Assembly (NCBI GenBank): GCA_002685255.1
Contig: NYWU01000030.1
Coordinates: 1 to 64,000 of the forward strand
Direction of reading: 5' to 3'
Length of the DNA stretch: 64,000 nt
Source of the DNA: Idiomarinaceae bacterium
GTDB lineage: Bacteria; Pseudomonadota; Gammaproteobacteria; Enterobacterales; Alteromonadaceae
The notes under the pieces: model-generated
What the model was told of the DNA's origin: nothing
Seen by the model: only the letters and a program-made list of their open reading frames with translations
Database searches by the model: none
Part shown: piece by piece, positions 46,763 to 57,190 of the stretch
How the letters are laid out: each line of letters begins with the position of its first letter
Position numbering within the stretch: the stretch's first letter is position 1
Made by a program: the position numbers and the translations under genes

Positions 46763-49651
46763 TTACCGATATTCTTCAATACTCGGGCACGAGCACATCA
46801 GGTTACGGTCGCCATATACGTCATCAATACGATTTACGGTTGGCCAGAACTTGTCGTAGCTTACCGCGTCAACCGGATAGGTTGCGGTGTGACGGTCGTA
46901 TGGACGATCCCACTCAGCATCGGTGATGTCGGCGAGCGTGTGCGGTGCATTAACCAACGGGTTGTTGTCTTGCGGCCATTCGCCTGCGGCGATTTTGTCG
47001 GCTTCTTGCTTGATGCAAACCAACGCTTCAATAAAGCGATCGAGTTCCGCTTTAGATTCAGATTCCGTTGGCTCAACCATGATGGTGCCCGCAACTGGGA
47101 AGCTCATCGTTGGTGAGTGGAAGCCGTAATCCTGCAAACGCTTAGCCACATCAATCTCGGCAATACCCGCGTCTTCTTTCATTTGACGCAAGTCGATGAT
47201 GCATTCGTGCGCAACGCGGTTGTTACGGCCACGGTACAAGATCTTGAAGTGCTTGCTGAGTTTCTCGGCAACGTAGTTAGCATTCAGAATCGCAGTTTCT
47301 GACGCTTCACGTAAACCACGACCGCCCATCATCGCGATGTACATCCACGAAATAGGCAAAATGCTTGCACTACCATAAGGTGCTGCTGATACCGCGCCAT
47401 TACCCAACTCAGTGGTCTTCAAGTTGATGATGCTGTGGTTTGGCAAGAACGGTTTTAAGTGCTCTTTCACGCCAATCGGACCCATACCTGGACCGCCACC
47501 ACCGTGTGGGATACAGAAGGTCTTATGTAGGTTCAAGTGCGATACATCCGAGCCAATATAGCCTGGAGAAGTAACACCCACCTGCGCGTTCATGTTGGCA
47601 CCGTCCATGTAAACTTGGCCACCAAACTCGTGAACTAGCTCACAAATTTCGCGGATGCCTTCTTCATACACACCGTGTGTCGATGGGTAGGTCACCATGA
47701 TGCATGACAGGTGATCGCCCGCCTCTTCGGCTTTAGCTTTCAGGTCTGCCATATCCACGTTACCGTTTTTATCGCAATCAACCACGACCACTTTCATGTT
47801 CATCATCTGTGCTGAAGCCGGGTTGGTACCGTGCGCTGAGCTTGGGATCAAGCAGATATTACGGTGACCTTCACCACGGCTTTCGTGGTATTTCTGAATC
47901 GCCAATAAGCCAGCATACTCGCCCTGCGCTCCTGAGTTCGGTTGCATTGAAAGCGCATCGTAACCGGTGATATCAACCAACCACTCAGACAATGATGAAA
48001 TCATTTCTGCGTAGCCTTGCGCTTGCTCGACAGGGCAGAATGGGTGCAACTGAGCAAACTCAGGCCAAGTCACTGGGATCATCTCAGCGGTGGCGTTCAG
48101 CTTCATGGTGCATGAACCCAAAGAGATCATTGAGTGGTTCAATGCTAAATCTTTGTTTTCCAGCTTTTTGATGTAACGCAGCATCTCGGTTTCTGAGTGA
48201 TACTCGTTAAATACGGGGTGCGTTAGGTAGTCCGATTCGCGTACCAATTGCGCTGGAATTGATTCGACTTCTTTGCTCGCTACGCGGCTATCGAGGACTT
48301 CAACATCCAGACCATGGTCATCACCGAACAAGACGTTAAATAGAACTTCAACGTCTGCACGTGTTTTGGCTTCGTCCATGCTGATACCAAACACGGCTTC
48401 ACCGTCATTACGCAGGTTAATGCCAGCCGCTTTAGCGCGCGCCAACACGTCGGTCGCGTTCTCTTTCATCTCAAAAGTCAGCGTATCAAACCAATGTGCG
48501 TTGGTGATTTGCACGCCTTTATCTTGCATGCCCAGCGCCACGATATCGGTTAATCGGTGGATACGGTTAGCAATGCGACGCAAGCCTTGTGGGCCATGAT
48601 ACACCGCGTAAAACGATGCCATGTTGGCCAGTAATACCTGCGCGGTACAGATGTTCGAGTTAGCCTTCTCGCGACGAATATGCTGTTCGCGAGTTTGCAT
48701 TGCCATACGCAACGCAGGGCGACCACGTGAATCTTTAGACACACCAATGATACGGCCGGGCAGTGAACGTTTGAACTTATCACGAGTTGCAAAGAATGCG
48801 GCGTGTGGACCACCATAGCCCATTGGTACACCAAAGCGTTGTGCGTTACCAAATACGATATCCGCACCCATTTCTCCCGGAGATTTCAGCATCAACAAGC
48901 TCATCAGATCGGAAGCCACCGAAACAATCGCTTTCTTCTCTTGTAGCTCGCCAATCAGCTGTTCAATGTTGTGCAGTTCGCCGGTTTTGTCGGGGTACTG
49001 CAATAACGCACCAAACACATCGTGGTCAGATGCTTCGCGCGCCGGGCCGACAATAATGTCAAAGCCAAAGTATTCAGCGCGAGTTTTCACCACGTCGATG
49101 GTTTGCGTGTACACGTTGTCCGCAATGTAAAACGCGTTTGATTTTTTGTTTTTCGATACTCGCTTCGCCATCGCCATTGCTTCGGCAGCTGCCGTGGCTT
49201 CATCAAGCAATGAGGCACTCGCAAGATCTAAACCGGTTAAGTCCATGGTCATTTGTTGGAAGTTCAATAAGGCTTCTAAACGACCTTGTGCGATTTCGGG
49301 CTGGTAAGGCGTGTATGCGGTATACCAACCTGGGTTTTCTAATACGTTACGCAAAATAACGTTGGGCGTTACCGTATCGTAGTAACCCATACCAATGTAC
49401 GAGGTAAAGATCTGGTTCTTTTTCGCAATGGCTTTGAGTTCAGCCAATGCTTCACGCTCAGTTTTAGGCTCGCCGACTTTTAAAAAGGGGTCGCGTAAAA
49501 TAGAGCCTGGAACCGTATCTTTGGTCAACGCTTCTAAAGTATCTACGCCAAGCTCTTTGAGCATGGCTTGCTGCTCATCATGACTGGGACCGATGTGACG
49601 GCCAATAAATTCATCGTGATGTTCTAACTGCGTAAGGGTAGTACTGGTCAT
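46763..49651 (-). CDS. gcvP: Glycine dehydrogenase (decarboxylating), P-protein
   Basis: The 962-residue single-chain P-protein decarboxylates glycine with PLP and passes aminomethyl to lipoyl-GcvH. The PLP lysine lies in [20 protein letters not shown] (about 706-725). The N-terminal half starts with FIGRHIGPS, and [15 protein letters not shown] and [14 protein letters not shown] are typical. It is the last gene of gcvT-gcvH-gcvP, the usual order, but a terminator-like hairpin precedes it. Confidence 0.96.
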   Translation of the reverse strand: MTSTTLTQLEHHDEFIGRHIGPSHDEQQAMLKELGVDTLEALTKDTVPGSILRDPFLKVGEPKTEREALAELKAIAKKNQIFTSYIGMGYYDTVTPNVILRNVLENPGWYTAYTPYQPEIAQGRLEALLNFQQMTMDLTGLDLASASLLDEATAAAEAMAMAKRVSKNKKSNAFYIADNVYTQTIDVVKTRAEYFGFDIIVGPAREASDHDVFGALLQYPDKTGELHNIEQLIGELQEKKAIVSVASDLMSLLMLKSPGEMGADIVFGNAQRFGVPMGYGGPHAAFFATRDKFKRSLPGRIIGVSKDSRGRPALRMAMQTREQHIRREKANSNICTAQVLLANMASFYAVYHGPQGLRRIANRIHRLTDIVALGMQDKGVQITNAHWFDTLTFEMKENATDVLARAKAAGINLRNDGEAVFGISMDEAKTRADVEVLFNVLFGDDHGLDVEVLDSRVASKEVESIPAQLVRESDYLTHPVFNEYHSETEMLRYIKKLENKDLALNHSMISLGSCTMKLNATAEMIPVTWPEFAQLHPFCPVEQAQGYAEMISSLSEWLVDITGYDALSMQPNSGAQGEYAGLLAIQKYHESRGEGHRNICLIPSSAHGTNPASAQMMNMKVVVVDCDKNGNVDMADLKAKAEEAGDHLSCIMVTYPSTHGVYEEGIREICELVHEFGGQVYMDGANMNAQVGVTSPGYIGSDVSHLNLHKTFCIPHGGGGPGMGPIGVKEHLKPFLPNHSIINLKTTELGNGAVSAAPYGSASILPISWMYIAMMGGRGLREASETAILNANYVAEKLSKHFKILYRGRNNRVAHECIIDLRQMKEDAGIAEIDVAKRLQDYGFHSPTMSFPVAGTIMVEPTESESKAELDRFIEALVCIKQEADKIAAGEWPQDNNPLVNAPHTLADITDAEWDRPYDRHTATYPVDAVSYDKFWPTVNRIDDVYGDRNLMCSCPSIEEYR

Positions 49652-49690
49652 TTACCTCGGCCTCGTACAAATTGGGAATCGAACAGTGCA

Positions 49691-49725
49691 AAAAAACACG
49701 GAACCCCGGAGCATGCCGGGGTCCT
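49691..49725 (-). terminator. Terminator-like hairpin between gcvH and gcvP
   Basis: GGAACCCCGG and CCGGGGTCC form a GC-rich stem with a loop of about six bases and one bulge. On the minus strand it is followed by GTG and seven T, a complete intrinsic-terminator layout in the 103-base gap. It could lower gcvP relative to gcvTH or mark a separate gcvP promoter; this is inference. Confidence 0.7.
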
Positions 49726-49754
49726 TCACTTTCCTTGTGGCGTTACATTAACGC

Positions 49755-50144
49755 TTAATCTTCGTCGATAGACGCTTCATACGCGTCGGCGTCGAGCAAG
49801 TTACCTAGCTCACCGCTGTCTTCCGCTTTAATGCGGAACAACCAACCGTCACCATACGGGTCGTTGTTGACGTTTTCTGGCGCGTCTTCAAGGTCTTCAT
49901 TAATCGCGATAACTTCACCGCTAATCGGTGCGTAGATGTCTGAAGCTGCTTTAACAGACTCCGCAACCGCTACGTCATCGCCGACTGACACTTTGTCACC
50001 CACTTCGGGTAACTCAACAAACACCATGTCGCCCAAAAGGTCTTGCGCGTGCTCGGTGATACCGATAGTGAAAGTGCCATCGCCTTCGTCACGTACCCAC
50101 TCGTGAGTTGACGCATATTTAAGATCCGCTGGAATGTTGCTCAT
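49755..50144 (-). CDS. gcvH: Glycine cleavage system H protein
   Basis: The 129-residue lipoyl carrier has the lipoylation site [20 protein letters not shown] (Lys at about 65). The N-terminus [18 protein letters not shown] and the acidic C-terminus are typical. It shuttles the aminomethyl group from GcvP to GcvT. It lies 68 bases after gcvT on the same strand and ends before the hairpin that precedes gcvP. Confidence 0.97.
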   Translation of the reverse strand: MSNIPADLKYASTHEWVRDEGDGTFTIGITEHAQDLLGDMVFVELPEVGDKVSVGDDVAVAESVKAASDIYAPISGEVIAINEDLEDAPENVNNDPYGDGWLFRIKAEDSGELGNLLDADAYEASIDED

Positions 50145-50212
50145 AACTCTATCCTTCTCAATCCAACTGCCGCTGGCAGGTTGTCTGACTATTTAACTAA
50201 ATTCTGACGCTA

Positions 50213-51292
50213 TTATAAAACAGATTGACCGTTTCGCACGAATGCAGGTTTCACAACCTTCACAGTGACCTGTTTTTTGCGCATCTCAACTTGTGCGGTA
50301 TCACCCACGTTCGCAGGCACGCGTGCCATTGCGATTGAAAAACCAAGTGATGGTGAGAATGTACCAGAAGTGATGACACCCTCGCCACCATCAACGATCA
50401 CTTTCAGACCGTGGCGCAGGACACCTTTGTCTTCCATCACCAAGCCAACCAGTTTGTGGTGACCGGCTTGTTTTTGCTGTTCGAGCGCTTGGCGACCAAT
50501 AAAGTCGCGGTCAGTCGGTTCAAATGCAACACTCCAGCCCATATTTGACTCAAGTGGGGTGACCGACTCATCCATGTCTTGTCCGTAAAGGTTCATACCG
50601 GCTTCTAAACGCAACGTATCGCGCGCACCTAAACCACAAGGGGCCACGTCAGCAGCGAGTAGTTGCTTCCACAAATCATTGACTTGGTCAGCAGGCACGA
50701 TGATTTCGTAACCTTTTTCGCCTGTGTAGCCCGTGGTTGCGATGAATAAATCGCCCACTTGCTTACCCAAGAAAGGCTTCATGCCTTCGATGGTTGCGAA
50801 GTCTTCGCTGCTCAACACAGCTTTTAACTTAGCTTCTGACTCGGGGCCTTGCACGGCGATCATCGCCATGTCGTCACGTTCGTTAATGGTGACATCAAAG
50901 TCAGCAGCGACTTTTTCGATCCAACCGAGGTCACGTTCGCGAGTCGCTGAGTTAACCACTAAACGGTAAGAGGTGTCGCTAAAGTGATAAACAATCAGGT
51001 CATCAATGACGCCGCCCTGCTCGTTCAGCATGCTGGTGTACTGCGCCTTGCCTTCGGTTTTTAATTTAGCAACGTCGTTGACTAATAAGTAGCGTAAGAA
51101 CGCTTGGGCTTGCTGCCCCGCTACATCAACAATGGTCATGTGCGACACGTCGAACATGCCGCAAGAACGGCGAACGGCGTGGTGCTCTTCAATTTGTGAG
51201 CCATAGTTCAACGGCATATCCCAACCGTGAAAATCGACCATTTTTGCGCCGGCTTCAACGTGCGCATCATAGAGCGGAGTTCTGCTGCCCAT
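50213..51292 (-). CDS. gcvT: Glycine cleavage system T protein (aminomethyltransferase)
   Basis: The 359-residue folate-dependent enzyme releases ammonia from the lipoyl-bound aminomethyl group and makes methylene-THF. It shows [20 protein letters not shown] at the start, [12 protein letters not shown], and [15 protein letters not shown] around the folate site. AAGGATG precedes the ATG. It opens the gcv operon and is divergent from a LysR gene across 142 bases. That gap is A/T-rich; I found no glycine-riboswitch-like structure in it. Confidence 0.96.
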   Translation of the reverse strand: MGSRTPLYDAHVEAGAKMVDFHGWDMPLNYGSQIEEHHAVRRSCGMFDVSHMTIVDVAGQQAQAFLRYLLVNDVAKLKTEGKAQYTSMLNEQGGVIDDLIVYHFSDTSYRLVVNSATRERDLGWIEKVAADFDVTINERDDMAMIAVQGPESEAKLKAVLSSEDFATIEGMKPFLGKQVGDLFIATTGYTGEKGYEIIVPADQVNDLWKQLLAADVAPCGLGARDTLRLEAGMNLYGQDMDESVTPLESNMGWSVAFEPTDRDFIGRQALEQQKQAGHHKLVGLVMEDKGVLRHGLKVIVDGGEGVITSGTFSPSLGFSIAMARVPANVGDTAQVEMRKKQVTVKVVKPAFVRNGQSVL

Positions 51293-51434
51293 AAGACATC
51301 CTTTTGCTTTAAATTTAGCCAGTAATATGGGCGCAAATTATAGGCGTCTTGCACTTAAGTTTAAAATCAATAATGCTTATAATTGCATTTATTTTTTAAA
51401 TACCCGAAACGTTAACTATTTAAGCATTTAATTT

Positions 51435-52277
51435 ATGAAACATTTATCCACGGATGCCCTGCGCAGTTTCGTTGCAGTGATTGAGTTTGGAGGCATTACC
51501 GCCGCCGGCGAACGTTTAGGTCGCTCACAACCGGCCATCTCGATCCAAATCAAAAAACTGGAGCAACAATTAGGTGCTGAATTATTGCAGCGCCAAGGGC
51601 AACGCTTATCGCTCACCCCCGATGGCGAGCGCGTTTACGATTATGCGCAACGTATTATCAGTTTACATGAGCAACTGCTTGCGCAGTTTCAGCCGCAAGC
51701 GGTATCCGGTGATATCCGGCTGGGGATTACCAGCGAATTCGCGTCGAGCTTGTTACCCAACGTGCTGGGCCAGTTCGCGCAGGTTTATCCACAAATCGCA
51801 TTGCAGGTCACCTCGGCATTGAGCAAGGATCTCTTTGCGGGTTTAGGTGAGCGTTTTGATATGATTTTGGCGCTCAGGGAGCAACGTAACCCCAACGACA
51901 TGCTGTTACAAAACGATGCCTTAGTCTGGGTCGGCACACCCGCTGCATTTGAGCAACGCCCGCTACCATTGGTCGTTGCACCGGAAGGCTGTATCTATCG
52001 CAAACGGGCTGAACAAGCGTTGCAACGTGCGCGCATCGATTATCGCATTAGCTATACGAACTCAGACTACTCCGGCTTAACCGCCGCCCTAAACAGTAAC
52101 TTAGGCGTTACGGTACTCGCCAAAAGTACCATTCCGGATAGCCAAAGCTTAATCAGTAGTCCACAGTTGAAGGAACGATTACCTTCACCAGGCGATATTA
52201 ATATCGTATTACGTTTGGATAGCCGTGCGTCATCCGCAGCAAAACAGCTTGCCGAGTACCTAAGCGCTCGGATTTAA
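51435..52277 (+). CDS. LysR-family transcriptional regulator
   Basis: The 280-residue regulator has a winged helix at about 5-62 (FGGITAAGERLGRSQPAISIQIKKLE) and an effector domain from about 88. The DNA-binding domain differs from GcvA, whose helix reads quite differently. It is divergent from gcvT, so it may control the gcv operon or itself from the shared gap (inference from LysR habit). In E. coli visC and gcvT are adjacent without this gene, so it is inserted in an otherwise conserved order. Confidence 0.86.
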   Translation: MKHLSTDALRSFVAVIEFGGITAAGERLGRSQPAISIQIKKLEQQLGAELLQRQGQRLSLTPDGERVYDYAQRIISLHEQLLAQFQPQAVSGDIRLGITSEFASSLLPNVLGQFAQVYPQIALQVTSALSKDLFAGLGERFDMILALREQRNPNDMLLQNDALVWVGTPAAFEQRPLPLVVAPEGCIYRKRAEQALQRARIDYRISYTNSDYSGLTAALNSNLGVTVLAKSTIPDSQSLISSPQLKERLPSPGDINIVLRLDSRASSAAKQLAEYLSARI

Positions 52278-52285
52278 CTCGGCGC

Positions 52286-53452
52286 TTAGCGGCCGAGCGC
52301 GACCTCTGCTAACTTTTGTTTGAGCGGCGTGATTCGCTCTGCGGCGAGAAACCCAAGCGAGCGAACCGCTTTGATTAACGGATTCGACGTACCAAAACCT
52401 CGTTTAAACAGCTCCATCGCTGCGATCATCGTTTGTGTATCGGCTTTGCGCTCGCGTTGATAACGCCCAAGGCTACGGGTCAGGCTATTCAGGTCCGCTA
52501 GCTCACGCTGCTTTAAGTTCTCTAATAGGCAAACGCAGTCCGCAAACCCTAAATTAGCGCCTTGTCCCGCAAGGGGGTGAATGGTGTGCGCGGCATCACC
52601 TACCAACACGACGCGTTGCGCATGCCACTGTTGTGCATATTGCATACGTAGAGGAAAGCCTTTCACATCAGAAATCAGCTCAGCTTCGCCTAGGCACCGT
52701 CCACTTTCGGCGGTTACAAACTGCGCCAGCTGTGCCTTATTCGCTAAGCGCGCCTGCGCCAGTGAGCTATCCATACTCCACACAATAGATACGACATCGG
52801 CATCAGGAGTTGGCAGTAAGGCTAATGGCCCCGTGGGTAAAAACACTTGGCGTGCAACACCGTTGTGCAGTTTCTCCATACGGAGGTTCGCAACTACGCC
52901 CACTTGCTCGTAATCCCAAAATCGCACCGATAAACCCGCTTGTTGTCGCAATCGCGAGCGTCCGCCGTCAGCGCCAATAACCAAATGAGCTTGCGCGCGT
53001 TGTTGCGCTCCGTACTCAATTTCTGCAGGCTGATGTGCGCTACCACTGTCACGCAAGCGCCATTGTGCGGTTTTCGCAATCACAACACCGGCGGCTTCTG
53101 CGCGTTGCCACAAAAAGTGCTCGAGCGCTCGGTTTTCTGTAATCGCGCCTAAGTCTTCGGCATTAGCCTCGGTTGCTGAAAAATGAATGTCGGCCGGGCT
53201 GTCTTTATCCCATACATGCATATCGGTATAGGGACCGACGCGAAAAGCACTGACCAACGGCCAGACACCTAACTCATCGAGTAACGCTCGGCTACGATGA
53301 TTAAGTGCGCTAACACGCAATTCTAACTCATTGGGTAATGCGGGCTGCTCATGCTGCTCAATCACCATCACGGAGCGACCCTGTTGCTTTAGTCCTAGCG
53401 CCATGGTGAGCCCGATCATGCCGCCACCGATGACAATCACATCGTAATTCAT
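52286..53452 (-). CDS. ubiI: Ubiquinone biosynthesis FAD hydroxylase, UbiI/VisC type
   Basis: The 388-residue flavoprotein monooxygenase has the dinucleotide motif VIVIGGGMIGLTMALGL, the second FAD motif LVIGADGGRSRLRQQ, and VVLVGDAAHTIHPLAGQGANLG. UbiI (VisC), UbiF and UbiH are close paralogues that hydroxylate different ring carbons of the quinone precursor. The call UbiI rests on its place after ubiH, as in E. coli ygfB-pepP-ubiH-visC; a UbiF-like activity is possible. ATGA overlap couples it to ubiH. Confidence 0.82.
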   Translation of the reverse strand: MNYDVIVIGGGMIGLTMALGLKQQGRSVMVIEQHEQPALPNELELRVSALNHRSRALLDELGVWPLVSAFRVGPYTDMHVWDKDSPADIHFSATEANAEDLGAITENRALEHFLWQRAEAAGVVIAKTAQWRLRDSGSAHQPAEIEYGAQQRAQAHLVIGADGGRSRLRQQAGLSVRFWDYEQVGVVANLRMEKLHNGVARQVFLPTGPLALLPTPDADVVSIVWSMDSSLAQARLANKAQLAQFVTAESGRCLGEAELISDVKGFPLRMQYAQQWHAQRVVLVGDAAHTIHPLAGQGANLGFADCVCLLENLKQRELADLNSLTRSLGRYQRERKADTQTMIAAMELFKRGFGTSNPLIKAVRSLGFLAAERITPLKQKLAEVALGR

Positions 53453-54615
53453 GACTTCATTCCCATGGTAAGTCGTGCAAAGCGACTACGTAACGGTGCG
53501 CAGTGCTGTAACGTCATTAAAGCTAAGTTGCGTGGCACCACCATCAAGCGATTATTATTTGAGAAACCCCGCACTAAGCCGTCCGTCAAGTTGATGATGG
53601 CGTCATAATCCCGCGTGCGTGACTGCTGATAAGCATCAAGCACGGCAAATGCTCCCGGATCAACTGCCTCTGTGAGCACTTGCACAAGGCATTCCACATC
53701 ACGTAAACCCAGATTAAAGCCCTGACCCGCGATTGGGTGCAATGCGTGCGATGCATTGCCGATAATCACTGTTCGGTGATAGGTCGAGCGCAATGCCTTT
53801 TTAAGTTGTAGTGGATAGAACACCGGCTCTGAACGGGCTGTAAGGCGCCCTGCGCGGTAGCCAAACGCGCGCTGACAGCGGGTCAAAAATTCCGCGCTAC
53901 TCCATTGTTTCGCGGTCTCGGCCTGTTCCGGATTGAAGGTCCAGACGAGCGATGCCTGTTGGTTTGCCATGGGCAGAAGTGCCATGGGACCAAACTCGGT
54001 AAAGCGTTCGTACGCCCAGCCTTGCAAATCACGATCGAGTTTAACGGTACTGATACAGCCAATTTGTTGGTAATCCTCAACCTGCCAAGGTAACTGGCAT
54101 AACGAGCGGATCTTTGAGTTCTGTCCGTCCGCACCAATCACGAGCTGAGCATCGATGACTGCACCGCTTACGGTTTCAACCTGCACTTTGTCGGTCTCGT
54201 GATGCAGCTGTTCAACTGACTCTCCCGCTAACCAGGTGACGTTATCCAGTTGCTGACAGGCTAAATAAAAGCGATTAACGAGCTCTGCGGCGGATACGAC
54301 ATAGCCTAATGCGTCTACCTGCTCTTGCTCTGCATGGATTTCTGTCGCCCCTAAGTAGCCCTTATCGCTAATATGGATATGTCGAATGGGCGTGGCATCG
54401 GTCAGCTCGCCCAATACGCCAAGCCGTTGTAGTCGCGCAGCCGAAGCAGCTGCAAGAGCAATAATACGCTTATCGTTAGGTGGCCCCTCTAAGCGCGGTT
54501 CGCACACCACGACCTGCCAATCTGGACGTTGTCGCGCCAGCATCACACCGGTCAAAGCGCCGACCAAACTACCGCCGGCAATGACAACGTCAGCTGTTAT
54601 TTGTTTTGCATCCAA
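53449..54615 (-). CDS. ubiH: 2-octaprenyl-6-methoxyphenol hydroxylase
   Basis: The 388-residue paralogue of the next gene has ADVVIAGGSLVGALTGVMLA, LVIGADGQNSKIRSL, and VIIGNASHALHPIAGQGFNLGLRD. It hydroxylates a ubiquinone precursor. The only possible start is the TTG at 54615: the frame is closed by a TGA 18 bases upstream, and no ATG or GTG follows before the first beta strand. AGAGA lies just upstream. The start is inside the end of pepP (19-base overlap), implying translational coupling. Confidence 0.87.
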   Translation of the reverse strand: MDAKQITADVVIAGGSLVGALTGVMLARQRPDWQVVVCEPRLEGPPNDKRIIALAAASAARLQRLGVLGELTDATPIRHIHISDKGYLGATEIHAEQEQVDALGYVVSAAELVNRFYLACQQLDNVTWLAGESVEQLHHETDKVQVETVSGAVIDAQLVIGADGQNSKIRSLCQLPWQVEDYQQIGCISTVKLDRDLQGWAYERFTEFGPMALLPMANQQASLVWTFNPEQAETAKQWSSAEFLTRCQRAFGYRAGRLTARSEPVFYPLQLKKALRSTYHRTVIIGNASHALHPIAGQGFNLGLRDVECLVQVLTEAVDPGAFAVLDAYQQSRTRDYDAIINLTDGLVRGFSNNNRLMVVPRNLALMTLQHCAPLRSRFARLTMGMKS

Positions 54616-55919
54616 GACTCTATCTCTTCAATAGTTTTTGGTACGGCTTGAGTCATGTTTTCAAAGCCGTCCTCTGTCACAATTAAATCGTCTTCGATTC
54701 GCACGCCGATGCCGCGCCAGCGTTCATCGACGCCTGATTCACGTGAAATATAAATGCCCGGTTCGACCGTTAGCACCATACCGGGTTGGAATGTAAGCGG
54801 CTCGCCATCGGTCGACTTATAGCGACCCACATCATGAACGTCTAATCCTAGCCAGTGACCCAGCCCATGAATAAAGAATTTCTTCCAACGGTTGTTGGCA
54901 AAGTTCTCTTCGGCATCACCTGACAATATTTCCAATAAAGTCAGCTCATCATTAATGACTTTTGCCGCCGCTTCGGTGGCCGCCTTGAGTGTGTCACCAG
55001 GCTTAATGTGCGCAAATGCCGCTTGTTGTGCTTTTAACACGATATTGTAAATCATCGCTTGTTCTTCAGAGAAGCGGCCGTTAACCGGAAACGTACGCGT
55101 AATATCCGCAGCATAGCCCTGATACTCTGCCCCCGCATCGACCAGTACTAAATCTCCGTCATGTAGAACGTCACGGTTGTCGGTGTAATGCAAAATGCAA
55201 GCATTAGCACCACCGCCACAGATAATGCCATAGGCAGGTGCTGGCGCGCCTTGCATCGCAAACTCATGCTGCAATTCTGCTTCAAGTTGGTATTCCATGG
55301 CGCCGGGTTTGCAGAACTTCATGATGCGCTTAAACGCATCACTACTAATACGCGCAGCTTCACGCATCACTGCAAGCTCCTGAGTCGACTTAAATTGCCG
55401 CATAGCATCCAATGTCGGACGTAAATCCTCAATACGGTGCGGAGCAACGTACCCTTTGCGTTCATTGGCACGAAGAAAATCAATGGCATCGCGCACTTGT
55501 GCTTCAAGCACACTGTCTTCACCCATTAACACAAGCACACTGCTCGCACCATTGAGCAGTTCGCTGACATCATCCTCGAAACTATCAATATCTCGACCCT
55601 CGTCGACCGCCAACGCATGCACCGCATTGTGGAAACCTAACCGAAGCCCATGCCAGACCTCGGCCTCTGGATCTTTATTTTGACAAAAAAGAAGACTTCT
55701 TGGCTGTCCCTCAATTTTACTCAGTACCAACACGGCATCCGGCTCGTTAAACCCAGTCAGATAATGAAAGTAGCTGTTCTGCCGAAACGGGTACTCTGTA
55801 TCGTTGCTACGCGTCAGCTCACTGTGTCCCGATACAATTGCGACGGTGTTTTGAGGCATACGAGATAATACTCGTTCACGACGCTGTAAAAACTCATCTT
55901 GAGGAATAACCGGTTGCAT
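54597..55919 (-). CDS. pepP: Xaa-Pro aminopeptidase
   Basis: The 440-residue M24B metallopeptidase has the family-typical N-terminal domain (DTEYPFRQNSYFHYLTGFNE). The dinuclear metal site shows in LVLVDAGAEYQGYAADITR, FFIHGLGHWLGLDVHDVG, TVEPGIYI and GIGVRIEDDLIVT. It removes N-terminal residues before proline. It lies between ygfB (23-base gap) and ubiH (overlap), the order known from E. coli. Confidence 0.95.
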   Translation of the reverse strand: MQPVIPQDEFLQRRERVLSRMPQNTVAIVSGHSELTRSNDTEYPFRQNSYFHYLTGFNEPDAVLVLSKIEGQPRSLLFCQNKDPEAEVWHGLRLGFHNAVHALAVDEGRDIDSFEDDVSELLNGASSVLVLMGEDSVLEAQVRDAIDFLRANERKGYVAPHRIEDLRPTLDAMRQFKSTQELAVMREAARISSDAFKRIMKFCKPGAMEYQLEAELQHEFAMQGAPAPAYGIICGGGANACILHYTDNRDVLHDGDLVLVDAGAEYQGYAADITRTFPVNGRFSEEQAMIYNIVLKAQQAAFAHIKPGDTLKAATEAAAKVINDELTLLEILSGDAEENFANNRWKKFFIHGLGHWLGLDVHDVGRYKSTDGEPLTFQPGMVLTVEPGIYISRESGVDERWRGIGVRIEDDLIVTEDGFENMTQAVPKTIEEIESWMQNK

Positions 55920-55942
55920 AGCCGCTCCTATGAAGTCTGTAC

Positions 55943-56512
55943 TTAATGTAACGTTTTTGAATCGGGTTTAGATTGAGCTAGCTCACGTGCACCGAGTTCT
56001 GTAAAACACATCATCGCTGATACACGTAAATATTCTACGATTTCAAAGTAAGCGCGCTCGGACTCTTCTGAGTCATCAACTTCAAACTCCAGCTTGGCGA
56101 TCTCGATCATGTCATCGAGCGCCTCACGCAAGTCACCGCTGGTGGCCGCGATATTCGCTTGGTTAACCCCAAAGCCTACTAAAAATGATTGCACCCAACC
56201 CGCTAGCGCATTTAAGCGCTCTTGCAAGGGGGCATTGTCTTCCGGCAACAACAGTTGAAAGCCGAGGTCACGGTCAGCCAAAGCATGTTGAATTTCCGTG
56301 GCCTGCTGCTTTAATAACTTGGCAAGTTCCGCAGGTAGTTGTTGACCGTCGTAAATCAGGTCACTGAGCAACCCGTCAAGATCGGGTGAATCGGGCTGTG
56401 TACCTGTTGCCACGAGACCAGCCAGTATCCCTTGTACTTCGGCAGGCTGCGGCGTCACATCATGTTGCGCATAAAGTGATGAGATGCGATCATAGTTAAA
56501 TCGAGCTGTCAT
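55943..56512 (-). CDS. ygfB: YgfB/UPF0149-family protein
   Basis: The 189-residue helical protein of the YecA/YgfB family contains EVQGILAGLVATG (about 25-37), NALAGWVQSFLVGFG (about 103-117) and a C-terminal acidic helix. In Pseudomonas aeruginosa YgfB affects antibiotic-response genes; its role here is unknown. It starts the ygfB-pepP-ubiH-ubiI operon and is divergent from zapA across 152 bases. Confidence 0.88.
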   Translation of the reverse strand: MTARFNYDRISSLYAQHDVTPQPAEVQGILAGLVATGTQPDSPDLDGLLSDLIYDGQQLPAELAKLLKQQATEIQHALADRDLGFQLLLPEDNAPLQERLNALAGWVQSFLVGFGVNQANIAATSGDLREALDDMIEIAKLEFEVDDSEESERAYFEIVEYLRVSAMMCFTELGARELAQSKPDSKTLH

Positions 56513-56664
56513 AGATATCGTTCTATTTAAAATCTGGTGTTGTCATCCTAACACTCGGCTTTGCAATTCGCTAGCTGACAAACATCGCTAAGACATGCCA
56601 TAATAAGCATCAGAACGCATGCAGCGCATGCATTTAACACAATGTGTAGCAGGGAGTCGGCATC

Positions 56665-56982
56665 ATGGCGAGTCGCACAATGGACATCACTTTATTGGAC
56701 CGAAGCTATCGGGTAAACTGTCCGGTAGGTCAAGAAAGTGCTTTGCAAGAAGCGGCTGATGCGTTGAACGAACGGCTTAATGACACAAAAGAACGCACCA
56801 ATTTGCACAATGTTGAGCAAATTGCCGTCATGACAGCGCTGAACTTGTGTCATGAGTGGATGAACGATCAAAAAGAGCAAGCCGCTAAAACGGCGAAGCT
56901 TGAAGAAAAGATTCAATTGCTGCAGGCAACGATTGAACAAGCCATGAGCGAACAACGCGCTCAACGCGGCCCGCAGCGTTAA
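56665..56982 (+). CDS. zapA: Cell division protein ZapA
   Basis: The 105-residue protein has the small globular head (DITLLDRSYRVNCPVGQESALQEAA) and a C-terminal coiled coil (about 60-100). ZapA binds and bundles FtsZ at midcell. The place beside 6S RNA and opposite ygfB matches E. coli. The 6S RNA begins about eight bases after its stop, so processing from a zapA transcript is possible. Confidence 0.92.
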   Translation: MASRTMDITLLDRSYRVNCPVGQESALQEAADALNERLNDTKERTNLHNVEQIAVMTALNLCHEWMNDQKEQAAKTAKLEEKIQLLQATIEQAMSEQRAQRGPQR

Positions 56983-56990
56983 CAGTTTAG

Positions 56991-57175
56991 GGTTTCCTGG
57001 GTCGTACGCTAATAGACGTATGTCCCTGAGCCGATGCTTTTACTTAAGGGGATCACTGGCCCGTCATGAGCAAGCCCGGCACGCACCGGGAAGCCTACGA
57101 TGGATCCCACTTGCTCCCCGCCTTGAACCAATGGGTTCAAGGGCTACCGTCAGATGGCGGCGTCACCGGGAAACC
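56991..57175 (+). ncRNA. ssrS: 6S RNA
   Basis: The 185-base region has the 6S hallmarks. The ends pair (GGTTTCCTGGGT with ACCGGGAAACC), GTCCCTGAGCCGATG is close to the E. coli sequence, and CCTTGAACC-xx-GGGTTCAAGGG forms the conserved right-hand hairpin. The large central bubble mimics an open promoter and binds sigma70 RNA polymerase in stationary phase. It lies directly after zapA, as in many gammaproteobacteria. End positions are estimated from the closing stem. Confidence 0.92.
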
Positions 57176-57190
57176 ACCCTTTGTTTGCTT

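Noticed and set aside
51293-51434. Glycine riboswitch in front of gcvT
   Set aside because: The gap is A/T-rich and lacks the paired GC stems and conserved GGA/CCGA-type blocks of the glycine aptamer.
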